Source: Gammaproteobacteria bacterium UBA7449 (lineage in GTDB: Bacteria > Pseudomonadota > Gammaproteobacteria > Pseudomonadales > Pseudohongiellaceae). From it: a stretch of DNA of 14,150 bases. The stretch is taken from assembly GCA_002477465.1 (NCBI GenBank), contig DLPV01000008.1, forward strand, positions 3,744 through 17,893, in the 5' to 3' direction. Positions 7,462 through 14,150 of the stretch are shown in pieces (within the stretch, counting starts at the first letter, position 1; the number at the start of each line of letters is the position of its first letter). The position numbers and the translations under genes were made by a program. The notes under the pieces were generated by a model. That model searched no databases. It worked only from the letters and a program-made list of their open reading frames with translations, and was not told the DNA's origin.

Positions 7462-8442
7462 ATGAGAAGTATCTTTACTGACAACGCAGTGGTTAAAGCC
7501 TTCGCTTTATTGCTTGTTGTAACAGTTTCGCAGGGTGTGCTGGCACAGACCTATCGCAGTGGTCAGCATGTCGAGCCCGCGTTTGAGGGTTGGCGTCCCA
7601 ACGAGGATGGCACCTTCAATATGATGTTCGGCTACATGAACGAGAACTGGGAAGAAGAACCTGATGTCGGCGTGGGCGAAGAGAATTATTTCTCGCCTGG
7701 CGAGGCCGATCGTGGTCAGCCTACTCATTTCCTGCCGCGTCGCAATCGCTTTACCTTTGAAGTGACGGTACCTGCGGATTGGGGCGATAGAGAACTGGTT
7801 TGGACGCTTAAAGTTAACGGTCAAGAGCGCAAGGCCTACGCCACGCTGCGACAGGATTACCTGGTCGACAATATGGTTATTGCCTCGGAAACCGGCTCAC
7901 TGGGCGCGGGTACCAGTTCGCCTGAATCACGCGCAAACATTCCGCCAATAGTCACAGTGCAAGGTGATGGAATTCGATCCGCCAGAGTAGGGGAGCCAAT
8001 CTCCATCGAGACTCTAGTGGAAGATGATGGCCTACCCAATCCAACTGACCCGGTGGAAGAAGCGCGCCGCTTTGCGGAGTTTGCCGGCGGCGGTCTCGCG
8101 GCTGCACTGGTGACTCCGGAAGCAGTGATGCAGCGACGCCTGATGTCTCCGCCAATCAAGGTGACTGTTGATAAAGTCAATGGCCTCTACTATTCCTGGA
8201 ACAAGTATCGGGGCCCAGGCGATGTTACTTTCGATCCTCCGCAGGTTAAAGTCTGGGAAGACACGCGCACCAGCGCAAATTCTCCCTGGGGCGCTCTGTG
8301 GCTGCCACCTGCCTTGCCGGAAGATGGTATTCACGCTGTCACGATGACCTTTAGTGAACCCGGCGAGTACATACTCTGGGGCAGAGCTGATGATGGCGGT
8401 CTGTATCAAGACGCTTACGTCACGGTGAATGTTGCCGAGTAA
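7462..8442 (+). CDS. Exported cysteine-free protein with PKD-like C-terminal domain, partner of copper protein
   Basis: I do not recognise an enzyme family. The 326-residue product has a signal peptide probably cleaved after Ala28 (VLA|QTY) and contains no cysteine at all. Residues about 35-140 form a beta-rich N-terminal domain (FEGWRPNEDGTFNMMFGYMN, then RFTFEVTVPADWG). Residues about 175-325 resemble the PKD/Ig-like sandwich of surface proteins: VEDDGLPNP, YSWNKYRGPGDVTFD and FSEPGEYILWGRADDGG follow the usual DDGLP / W..GPG..F / PG.Y..ADDG pattern. A helical insertion of about 45 residues (193-237) interrupts the first part. AGGAGAG at 7446-7452 is nine bases before the ATG. The gene is 27 bp after the cytochrome/copper gene and is followed by a terminator, so the two are almost certainly one operon. 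A binding or scaffold role is inference. Confidence 0.85.
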   Translation: MRSIFTDNAVVKAFALLLVVTVSQGVLAQTYRSGQHVEPAFEGWRPNEDGTFNMMFGYMNENWEEEPDVGVGEENYFSPGEADRGQPTHFLPRRNRFTFEVTVPADWGDRELVWTLKVNGQERKAYATLRQDYLVDNMVIASETGSLGAGTSSPESRANIPPIVTVQGDGIRSARVGEPISIETLVEDDGLPNPTDPVEEARRFAEFAGGGLAAALVTPEAVMQRRLMSPPIKVTVDKVNGLYYSWNKYRGPGDVTFDPPQVKVWEDTRTSANSPWGALWLPPALPEDGIHAVTMTFSEPGEYILWGRADDGGLYQDAYVTVNVAE

Positions 8443-8455
8443 TCAATCAGATATG

Positions 8456-8482
8456 AAAAGGGCAGTGTAACCGCCCTTTTTT
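8456..8482 (+). terminator. Intrinsic terminator ending the copper-protein operon
   Basis: AAAAGGGC (8456-8463) and GCCCTTTT (8473-8480) form an 8-bp stem around a 9-base loop, with six T at 8477-8482. It begins 13 bp after the stop codon of the preceding gene and closes the two-gene unit. Confidence 0.92.
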
Positions 8483-8668
8483 GTTTCCGTTGGCTCGATT
8501 TGCAGGGAATCAGGAAGTCATGGAATTAGCCCTGCTGGCCGCTACCCAAGTACTCCAAAGTCCGTGACATTGTGCTTGCTCTGGTGATTTCGGCCATTTG
8601 CGCGGTACTCATATACATTACTGGATTCTCCCGGGCCTCCGGGCTTCAGGGCAATAACGGAGTTTTCT

Positions 8669-9799
8669 ATGCAAGCAATTCGAAAATACGCACTGTTTTT
8701 CTTTGTCTCAGCGGGCTATTGCATGACGTCAATGGGTCATGCTGCCGAAGAAAATACCTTTTATTCAGATCTCGCGCGGGACTGGTACGAGGGCGGCGAC
8801 TATTTCGAATGGCAATCAACGACACCGAATAATAATGGTGCCAGTGTCGATGTTTTCTATCATACGTTCGGTAATCCGGATAATCCTCAGCTGCTATTGA
8901 TTCACGGTTTCCCCAACTCCAGCTTCGATTATCAAGCGCTGGTACCTTTGCTCGCAGATGATTACTACATCGCAACACTAGACTTCCCTGGTTCGGGCTT
9001 CTCCGATAAGCCTCTCAATGGTTTCTCCTACATGCTGGAGGACAACGGCTTGTTGGTTGACTACTTCGTGCGTGAAATCGTTGAATTTGATGATTTTGCC
9101 CTATACACCCACGATCGAGGGGTCAGTATTGGGCTATCGTTCCTGGGACACTATCTTGATACCAATCCAGAGTATCGGATCAACTACCATTTCCTGTCGA
9201 ATAGCGGGATGTATCTGCCTCTTGCGAATCTGGTGCCATTTCAGATGGCCATGCTTGATCCAGAACGTGGCCCTGAATTTATTGCGGCGCGCAAGGCGCA
9301 GCCACGGGTGACCGAGGGTGACCCGGTTGCCGTGGGCTATGCGGACATCTTTAAATTCAATGATGGCGACGCGGCCCTGCTGGGAGTGGGGAAGTATTTA
9401 TTGGAGAGGGCGGCTAATGAAACTCGCTGGCTGGAGAACCTGCCCCGCAGCCCGGTGCCGGTAGCCTACCTCTGGGGTTTGCTCGATGTAGTGAATCCTC
9501 CGCGCATCGCTCACTACGTGTGGGATACTTATCTCAACGAGCGCGAGGTCGAGAGTTCTTTCTGGATTCTTCCCACCGCTGGACATTATCCGCAGCGCGA
9601 GAAACCGGAGCAGGTGGCGAAGGTCATTCGCACGGCTTTGAGTGGCCAGGTGCCAGACAGAGGGTCAGAAAATGCCTTCATGCGCGAGTATGCGAGCACG
9701 CGCGATGATGAAGATGCGATCTATATTGGTCGCTCCGAGCCGCGCACTATGGAGTTTCCATTCCAGGAGCTGTATACGCCTGAAGGTTATCTGCAGTAA
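8669..9799 (+). CDS. Exported alpha/beta-hydrolase, MEST/epoxide-hydrolase-like
   Basis: The 376-residue product begins with a signal peptide (cleavage likely near GHA|AEE, residues 23-26), so it should act in the periplasm. The fold is alpha/beta-hydrolase: the oxyanion motif HGFP is at 79-82 and DFPGSGFSDKP follows. The nucleophile elbow THDRGV puts Asp149 in the nucleophile position. Asp273 in WGLLDVVNPP and His306 in AGHYPQ complete an Asp-Asp-His triad. An Asp nucleophile is typical of haloalkane dehalogenases and epoxide hydrolases, and several segments (GFGFSDKP-like, LDVVNP, HYPQ) recall the MEST subgroup. The residue after the nucleophile is Arg150 rather than the usual Trp. About 50 C-terminal residues extend past the fold. 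GGAG (8659-8662) is six bases before the ATG. It is separated from the upstream operon by a terminator. The substrate cannot be named. Confidence 0.85.
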   Translation: MQAIRKYALFFFVSAGYCMTSMGHAAEENTFYSDLARDWYEGGDYFEWQSTTPNNNGASVDVFYHTFGNPDNPQLLLIHGFPNSSFDYQALVPLLADDYYIATLDFPGSGFSDKPLNGFSYMLEDNGLLVDYFVREIVEFDDFALYTHDRGVSIGLSFLGHYLDTNPEYRINYHFLSNSGMYLPLANLVPFQMAMLDPERGPEFIAARKAQPRVTEGDPVAVGYADIFKFNDGDAALLGVGKYLLERAANETRWLENLPRSPVPVAYLWGLLDVVNPPRIAHYVWDTYLNEREVESSFWILPTAGHYPQREKPEQVAKVIRTALSGQVPDRGSENAFMREYASTRDDEDAIYIGRSEPRTMEFPFQELYTPEGYLQ

Positions 9800-9828
9800 A
9801 TCTGCAGTTAGCGGGCTCTAAAACAGGC

Positions 9829-12800
9829 TTACATATTGCGACGGTACTGCCCACCTACCTCGAAGAAGGTGTCGGTGATTTCTCCCAGCGAGCAGTGCTG
9901 CACCGCATTCATTAACTCGGCAAACACATTCTCATCATTGCGCGCTGCTTCGCTGAGACGTTCCAGTGCCTCTGATTTCTTGTCGGCGTTGCGTTGCTTG
10001 AATGACTGCAGGCGTTGCAGCTGGCTCTGTTTCTCCGCTTCCGTTGATCTGGCAAGTTCCAGATCGAATTCGGGCTCGGGCTCGTCATTCAGGAAGGTGT
10101 TGACGCCGACGATGGGCAGGCTGCCATCATGCTTGCGATGTTCATAGTGCATGGACTCATCCTGAATCTTGCCGCGCTGGTAACCAGTCTCCATGGCGCC
10201 GAGCACGCCGCCGCGCTCTGAGATGCGCTCGAATTCCTTCAGCACTGCCTCTTCTACCAGGTCGGTAAGTTCATCGATAATGAAAGAACCCTGGTTAGAG
10301 TTTTCATTCACCGCCAGACCCCACTCCTTGTTGATAATGAGTTGAATCGCCATGGCCCGGCGCACTGATTCTTCGGTTGGCGTGGTGATCGCCTCATCAT
10401 AGGCATTGGTGTGTAGTGAGTTGCAGTTATCGTAAATCGCAATCAATGCCTGCAGGGTCGTGCGGATGTCGTTGAAGGACATTTCCTGAGCGTGTAGCGA
10501 ACGCCCAGAGGTCTGGATGTGATATTTCAGCTTTTGGCTGCGCTCATTGGCGCCGTACCTGAATCGCATGGCAACTGACCAGATGCGTCGAGCGACACGA
10601 CCCAGCACTGTGTACTCCGGGTCCATGCCATTAGAGAAAAAGAATGACAGGTTGTGCGCGAAATTATCCACCTGCATACCCCGCGCCAGATAGGCTTCAA
10701 CGAAGGTGAACCCGTTGGCCAGGGTAAAGGCTAGCTGTGAAATCGGGTTCGCTCCGGCTTCAGCGATGTGATAACCAGAAATAGAAACCGAGTAAAAGTT
10801 GCGCACGCCATGCTGGGTAAAATACGCCTGGATGTCACCCATGACCTTGAGACTAAATTCGGTGGAAAAGATGCAGGTGTTCTGACCCTGGTCTTCCTTC
10901 AAAATGTCCGCTTGCACAGTGCCACGCACCTGACGAAGAGTCTCTGCCTTGATGTCAGCCAGTTGCTCTTCCGCAGGATCCTGTCCATTGGCGTCGATAA
11001 ATTTCTGTGTCTGTTGAGAGATAGCTGCATTCAGAAACATGGCCAGGATAGTCGGGGCTGGGCCATTGATAGTCATGGAAACAGAGGTGCTGGGATCACA
11101 GAGATCAAAGCCGTCGTAGAGTGCTTTCATGTCATCCAGTGTGGCGATGGAAACACCGGAATTGCCAACCTTACCGTAGATGTCTGGCTGTGGATCAGGG
11201 TCGAACCCATATAGAGTGACAGAATCAAAGGCCGTGGAAAGGCGCTTCGCCTCCGAGTGTTCAGACAGCTGTTTGAGACGTTTATTGGTGCGAAAGGCAT
11301 CGCCTTCACCGGCAAACATGCGGGTGGGATCTTCGCTGTCACGCTTGAATTGAAACACTCCGGCAGTGAAAGGGAATTTGCCGGGGACGTTTTCCAGCAG
11401 CAGCCATTTCAATAGCTCACCATGGTCTTCATATTGCGGCAGAGATACCCTTGAAATTGCAGTGCCCGACAGGGATTCTTTCTTTAGCGGGGTACGTATT
11501 TCCTTATCCCTTATTCTGACTACAAACTCCTGGCCGCTGTAGTCCTCTTTAATTTGAGGCCAGGTATCCAGCAGTCGCTTTGCCAGATGATCGAGTGAGG
11601 AGTCTCGTTTCGCGATCAGTTCATCCAGGCCGTCTAGGGTTTTGCCAGCTTGCTTCAGCATTGATTTGCTGGCCGCCAATTGTTGACGCTCTCGCGCCAG
11701 GCGAGACTGCTCGGAGACTTGCCTATGGTAATCTCTGACGCTCTCTGCGATCTCTGCCAGGTAACGCTGACGTGACTCTGGGATGATCAGTGTACGTTGA
11801 GTTGATACCCGTCCTTCCACTGCAAGCAGTATGGAGTCGAACTGTTTTAATCCATGTTGTCTAAGCTCCCCAAGCAGACACTGATAGAGGGCAGTAATAC
11901 CATTGTCGTTGAACTTGGAAGCAATGGTGCCGTAAACCGGCATTGTATCTGGAGTCCGGTCGAAGGCACTGCGATTGCGCTGCACCTGCTTGGATACATC
12001 CCTGAGTGCATCCTCCGATCCTTTGCGATCAAACTTGTTGATAGCAAACACATCGGCATAATCCAGCATGTCGATTTTCTCCAACTGGCTGGCAGCACCG
12101 AATTCGGGAGTCATCACGTACAGAGAGGTGTCTACAAACGGCACGATGCCAGCATCACCCTGGCCAATGCCCGGCGTCTCCACAATGATGAGATCGAACC
12201 CAGACAGTTTTATGGCGTCGAGAATCTCGGCTAATCGCTGTGGAATTTCTACTGAGGCATTTCTCGTCGCCAGTGACCGCATAAAGATTCTGTCGTGATT
12301 AATAGCATTCATGCGAATGCGATCTCCCAACAGAGCGCCACCGGTTTTCTTGCGGGTTGGATCGATGGCTAGGATCGCAATATTCAGTGAATCAAGACTG
12401 TCCTGACGAAAGCGCCGCACGATTTCGTCAGTGCTGGACGACTTGCCTGCACCACCGGTGCCGGTTATTCCTAATATAGGTGTGCCCACCTTGGCCGCCA
12501 GCAAACGCAGCTCATTGAGTTCCGAATCACTATAGGCATTATTTTCAATGCTGCTGATGCTGCGGGTAAGTTGAATGCGATCACCAGAGGTCAGGGCATC
12601 AATCTGTGGCTTGAATGCACATTTTGCGTCGCGGGTGCGCTGTAGCATGTCATCGATCATGCCCTGCAGGCCCAGAGACTGGCCGTCGGCTGGGGAATAA
12701 AGTCGGGCCACACCATGGTTATGCAATTCGTCGATCTCGGCAGGAATGATCACGCCGCCACCGCCGCCAAAAACCTGGATATGCTCGGCACCCTGGCTTT

Positions 12801-13104
12801 TTAATTGATCAACGAGATACTTGAAGTATTCGATATGGCCGCCCTGGTAAGAGCTGATTGCAATTGCGTCTACGTCCTCCTGGATCGCTGCACGCACAAT
12901 TTCCTGCACCGACCGATTATGGGCGAGGTGAATCACCTCGGCGCCGCTGGACTGCAGCATGCGCCGCATGATGTTGATGGCCGCATCGTGACCGTCGAAG
13001 AGGCTGGCGGCCGTCAGAAAACGCAGGTACTGTTTTTCTTCCGCTTCTGAATTTTCTACTGATTTGATTTGTCGGGTATCAACAACAGACACGATTTCCC
13101 CCAT
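9829..13104 (-). CDS. icmF: Fused isobutyryl-CoA mutase IcmF (B12-binding, G-domain chaperone and mutase in one chain)
   Basis: IcmF interconverts isobutyryl-CoA and n-butyryl-CoA with adenosylcobalamin in the cytoplasm; its inserted GTPase protects and loads the cofactor. The frame is open from a TTG at 13125 (1098 residues; numbering here uses that frame). The B12 domain has FDGHDAA with lower-ligand His46 and GGGGG near 120-124. The G domain has Walker A GTGGAGKS (222-229), ETPGIGQGD (316-324) and the guanine motif NKFD (363-366). The mutase half runs from about 580 and ends in FEVGGQYRRNM. Phe604 (RMFAGEG) and Gln748 (GQNTCIF) align with the two residues that mark isobutyryl-CoA rather than pivalyl- or methylmalonyl-CoA mutases. 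The start is uncertain: ATG 13104 is used here, but GTG 13092 has GGGGGA just upstream. It converges with the + strand hydrolase, 29 bp apart. Confidence 0.95.
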   Translation of the reverse strand: MGEIVSVVDTRQIKSVENSEAEEKQYLRFLTAASLFDGHDAAINIMRRMLQSSGAEVIHLAHNRSVQEIVRAAIQEDVDAIAISSYQGGHIEYFKYLVDQLKSQGAEHIQVFGGGGGVIIPAEIDELHNHGVARLYSPADGQSLGLQGMIDDMLQRTRDAKCAFKPQIDALTSGDRIQLTRSISSIENNAYSDSELNELRLLAAKVGTPILGITGTGGAGKSSSTDEIVRRFRQDSLDSLNIAILAIDPTRKKTGGALLGDRIRMNAINHDRIFMRSLATRNASVEIPQRLAEILDAIKLSGFDLIIVETPGIGQGDAGIVPFVDTSLYVMTPEFGAASQLEKIDMLDYADVFAINKFDRKGSEDALRDVSKQVQRNRSAFDRTPDTMPVYGTIASKFNDNGITALYQCLLGELRQHGLKQFDSILLAVEGRVSTQRTLIIPESRQRYLAEIAESVRDYHRQVSEQSRLARERQQLAASKSMLKQAGKTLDGLDELIAKRDSSLDHLAKRLLDTWPQIKEDYSGQEFVVRIRDKEIRTPLKKESLSGTAISRVSLPQYEDHGELLKWLLLENVPGKFPFTAGVFQFKRDSEDPTRMFAGEGDAFRTNKRLKQLSEHSEAKRLSTAFDSVTLYGFDPDPQPDIYGKVGNSGVSIATLDDMKALYDGFDLCDPSTSVSMTINGPAPTILAMFLNAAISQQTQKFIDANGQDPAEEQLADIKAETLRQVRGTVQADILKEDQGQNTCIFSTEFSLKVMGDIQAYFTQHGVRNFYSVSISGYHIAEAGANPISQLAFTLANGFTFVEAYLARGMQVDNFAHNLSFFFSNGMDPEYTVLGRVARRIWSVAMRFRYGANERSQKLKYHIQTSGRSLHAQEMSFNDIRTTLQALIAIYDNCNSLHTNAYDEAITTPTEESVRRAMAIQLIINKEWGLAVNENSNQGSFIIDELTDLVEEAVLKEFERISERGGVLGAMETGYQRGKIQDESMHYEHRKHDGSLPIVGVNTFLNDEPEPEFDLELARSTEAEKQSQLQRLQSFKQRNADKKSEALERLSEAARNDENVFAELMNAVQHCSLGEITDTFFEVGGQYRRNM

Positions 13105-13174
13105 CGAGCAATTAGTGATTCGCAAGCTGCGCTGGAAGCTGCAGGCGCCAATTCATTCCATTCCATGGCATGAG

Positions 13175-13197
13175 CGCGGCCGGACGCCGGCCTTGCG
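13175..13197. repeat. Strong GC hairpin between the second hydrolase and icmF
   Basis: GGCCGG (13178-13183), triloop ACG, and CCGGCC (13187-13192) form a perfect 6-bp GC stem. CGC (13175-13177) can also pair with GCG (13195-13197) across a TT bulge. It lies in the 124-bp gap between the two minus-strand genes. There is no T-run on either side, so it is not a standard intrinsic terminator; an mRNA processing or stability element is possible. Confidence 0.45.
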
Positions 13198-13228
13198 AAG
13201 AGCGCTCAATTCTAGCTTAAAAAGCCGC

Positions 13229-14107
13229 TTACAGGGGATGGTTTTTGAGGAACTCGACGATCGCGGCGGCGGTATCGGCAGGTTTTTCGAGGCCAACAAC
13301 ATGGCCGGCTCCAGGTACGATGACGAGCTTAAGCCGGTCTCCGTGTTCAGCCTTCATGATATGCCCATTCTCGATTGGCGCAGTGAGGTCATCTTCACCC
13401 ATGACCATTAGCAATGGCCCGTCGCCACCTGCTACCCACTCTTCCAGTGGGGTGTTGCGATTCGCCTGACCCTGGGCAGCCCTCGCATCTGGCCAGTAAC
13501 GAAGACTCTCCACATAGTCTTCAACGAGTGCGTCCGCAGTTGCAGCAGAGAATAGCGTGCGACGAGCCAGCTGCATCTTTTCGTCGAAGGGCAGATTCCT
13601 GTCCCCCAGCAACATGGCAAGCTCACCCGGTTCGGTTAGGGCGGGAACAATACCACCTGCAGCTATAAGAGTGACACTTGCCACTCTTTCCGGGTAATCG
13701 GTAGCTAGCATACGCGAGGTGCGATTCCCAAATGCCCAACCCGCTATATGAAATTTATCTGCTCCGAGTTGATCGGCAACAGCAATGACATCGTCTGCCA
13801 GGTCATGCAGCGTGAGATCATTCAGATTGCCCGTGCTGCCCATAATGCCGCGTTGGTTGATTACCACCAGGCGATAGCCCGCATCGGCAATAAGCGGGCC
13901 GATGCGCTTGTATCTTGAGTAGTCACCGCCAGAACCGGGCAGGGCCAGGATCAGCTCTGCGGATGCAGAATCGGGCGCCCACTCCACCAAATTCAGCTCG
14001 GCGTGACCGATATCTAGCGTGTATCGCAGACCATCCTGGGCAAGTGCGGAGCCGAGCAAGTTGCTGAGGAAAAGGCAAAGCCAAATGCGTGTTCTTAACG
14101 GTTTCAT
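13229..14107 (-). CDS. Exported alpha/beta-hydrolase-fold protein lacking the usual Ser nucleophile
   Basis: The 292-residue product has a signal peptide (MKPLRTRIWL..., cleavage likely after Ala23, ALA|QD). It follows the alpha/beta-hydrolase plan: LALPGSGGDYSRY at the oxyanion loop (54-66), VVINQRGIMGSTG (81-93), the nucleophile elbow GWAFG (123-127), the acid Asp240 in MGEDDLTAP and His269 in GAGHVVGLEKP. The elbow should read G-x-S-x-G, but the central residue is Ala125 (codon GCA on the minus strand), so Ser-type hydrolysis looks impossible. Comparable GHAFG elbows occur, to my recollection, in some alpha/beta-hydrolase relatives, so this may be a real subfamily. The ATG at 14107 has AGAGG (14117-14121) nine bases upstream. 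It lies upstream of icmF on the same strand with a 124-bp gap; cotranscription is possible. Function unknown. Confidence 0.85.
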   Translation of the reverse strand: MKPLRTRIWLCLFLSNLLGSALAQDGLRYTLDIGHAELNLVEWAPDSASAELILALPGSGGDYSRYKRIGPLIADAGYRLVVINQRGIMGSTGNLNDLTLHDLADDVIAVADQLGADKFHIAGWAFGNRTSRMLATDYPERVASVTLIAAGGIVPALTEPGELAMLLGDRNLPFDEKMQLARRTLFSAATADALVEDYVESLRYWPDARAAQGQANRNTPLEEWVAGGDGPLLMVMGEDDLTAPIENGHIMKAEHGDRLKLVIVPGAGHVVGLEKPADTAAAIVEFLKNHPL

Positions 14108-14150
14108 AGTTAAGGGCCTCTGATGATCTCTGTCAGGAGATTCTTATTTT

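Noticed and set aside
8520..8567. Fifteen-codon frame with AGGAAG just upstream
   Set aside because: The spacing from AGGAAG to ATG is only three bases, and the peptide has no recognisable character; chance occurrence is likely.
8572..8832. Possible small membrane protein: GTG-start frame beginning with a hydrophobic helix
   Set aside because: It overlaps the signal-peptide region of the hydrolase starting at 8669 for most of its length, has no Shine-Dalgarno site, and turns into compositionally odd shadow sequence after the overlap starts.
9791..9807. CTGCAG-TAAAT-CTGCAG hairpin holding the stop codon of the + strand hydrolase, a possible bidirectional terminator
   Set aside because: The stem is only six pairs, CTGCAG is itself palindromic, and there is no T-run on either strand. 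The convergent 29-bp gap has no convincing terminator.
9836..13411. Several + strand open frames of 80-150 codons across the icmF region
   Set aside because: They lie antisense to icmF, whose whole length matches its family, and none shows a ribosome-binding site or recognisable protein motif.
14125..14150. GATCTC/GAGATT hairpin followed by a T-rich tail, resembling a + strand terminator
   Set aside because: No + strand gene ends before it; it falls in the upstream leader of the minus-strand hydrolase, and the stem is short with a terminal wobble pair.

Overview
The window looks like a chromosomal segment of a gammaproteobacterium, probably a marine or otherwise free-living aerobe. Two things suggest this. 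The first 5.6 kb carries the order infB-rbfA-truB-rpsO-pnp, the classical gammaproteobacterial translation and RNA-decay cluster. The secreted cytochrome/copper protein and the fused acyl-CoA mutase are of types common in environmental heterotrophs. No tRNA, rRNA, CRISPR array, insertion sequence or integrase is visible. The species assignment is inference.

Region 1 (1-5604, + strand) is housekeeping. It holds the 3' part of infB (cut by the window edge inside the G1 loop), rbfA, truB, rpsO and pnp, and closes with a strong intrinsic terminator at 5580-5604. The rpsO leader can fold into a pseudoknot that ends next to the Shine-Dalgarno site, which suggests S15 autoregulation. The rpsO-pnp spacer carries one hairpin.

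Region 2 (5605-8482, + strand) is an accessory two-gene unit with its own candidate extended -10 promoter, a long structured leader and a terminator. The first gene encodes an exported fusion of a c-type cytochrome and a peptidylglycine/dopamine-monooxygenase-like (PHM/DBM) copper domain, with every expected copper ligand in place. The second encodes an exported cysteine-free protein ending in a PKD-like beta-sandwich. Together they look like a periplasmic oxidative enzyme, possibly fed electrons by its own heme, plus a partner. The substrate is unknown.

Region 3 (8483-9799, + strand) holds one exported alpha/beta-hydrolase related to MEST, haloalkane dehalogenases and epoxide hydrolases, with an Asp nucleophile.

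Region 4 (9829-14107, - strand) holds icmF, the adenosylcobalamin-dependent isobutyryl-CoA mutase fused to its GTPase chaperone. Upstream of it is a second exported alpha/beta-hydrolase whose nucleophile elbow carries Ala instead of Ser. icmF converges on the gene of region 3 with only 29 bp between stop codons.

The best candidates for something undescribed are the self-contained heme/copper monooxygenase cassette with its possibly switching leader, and the nucleophile-less hydrolase next to icmF.
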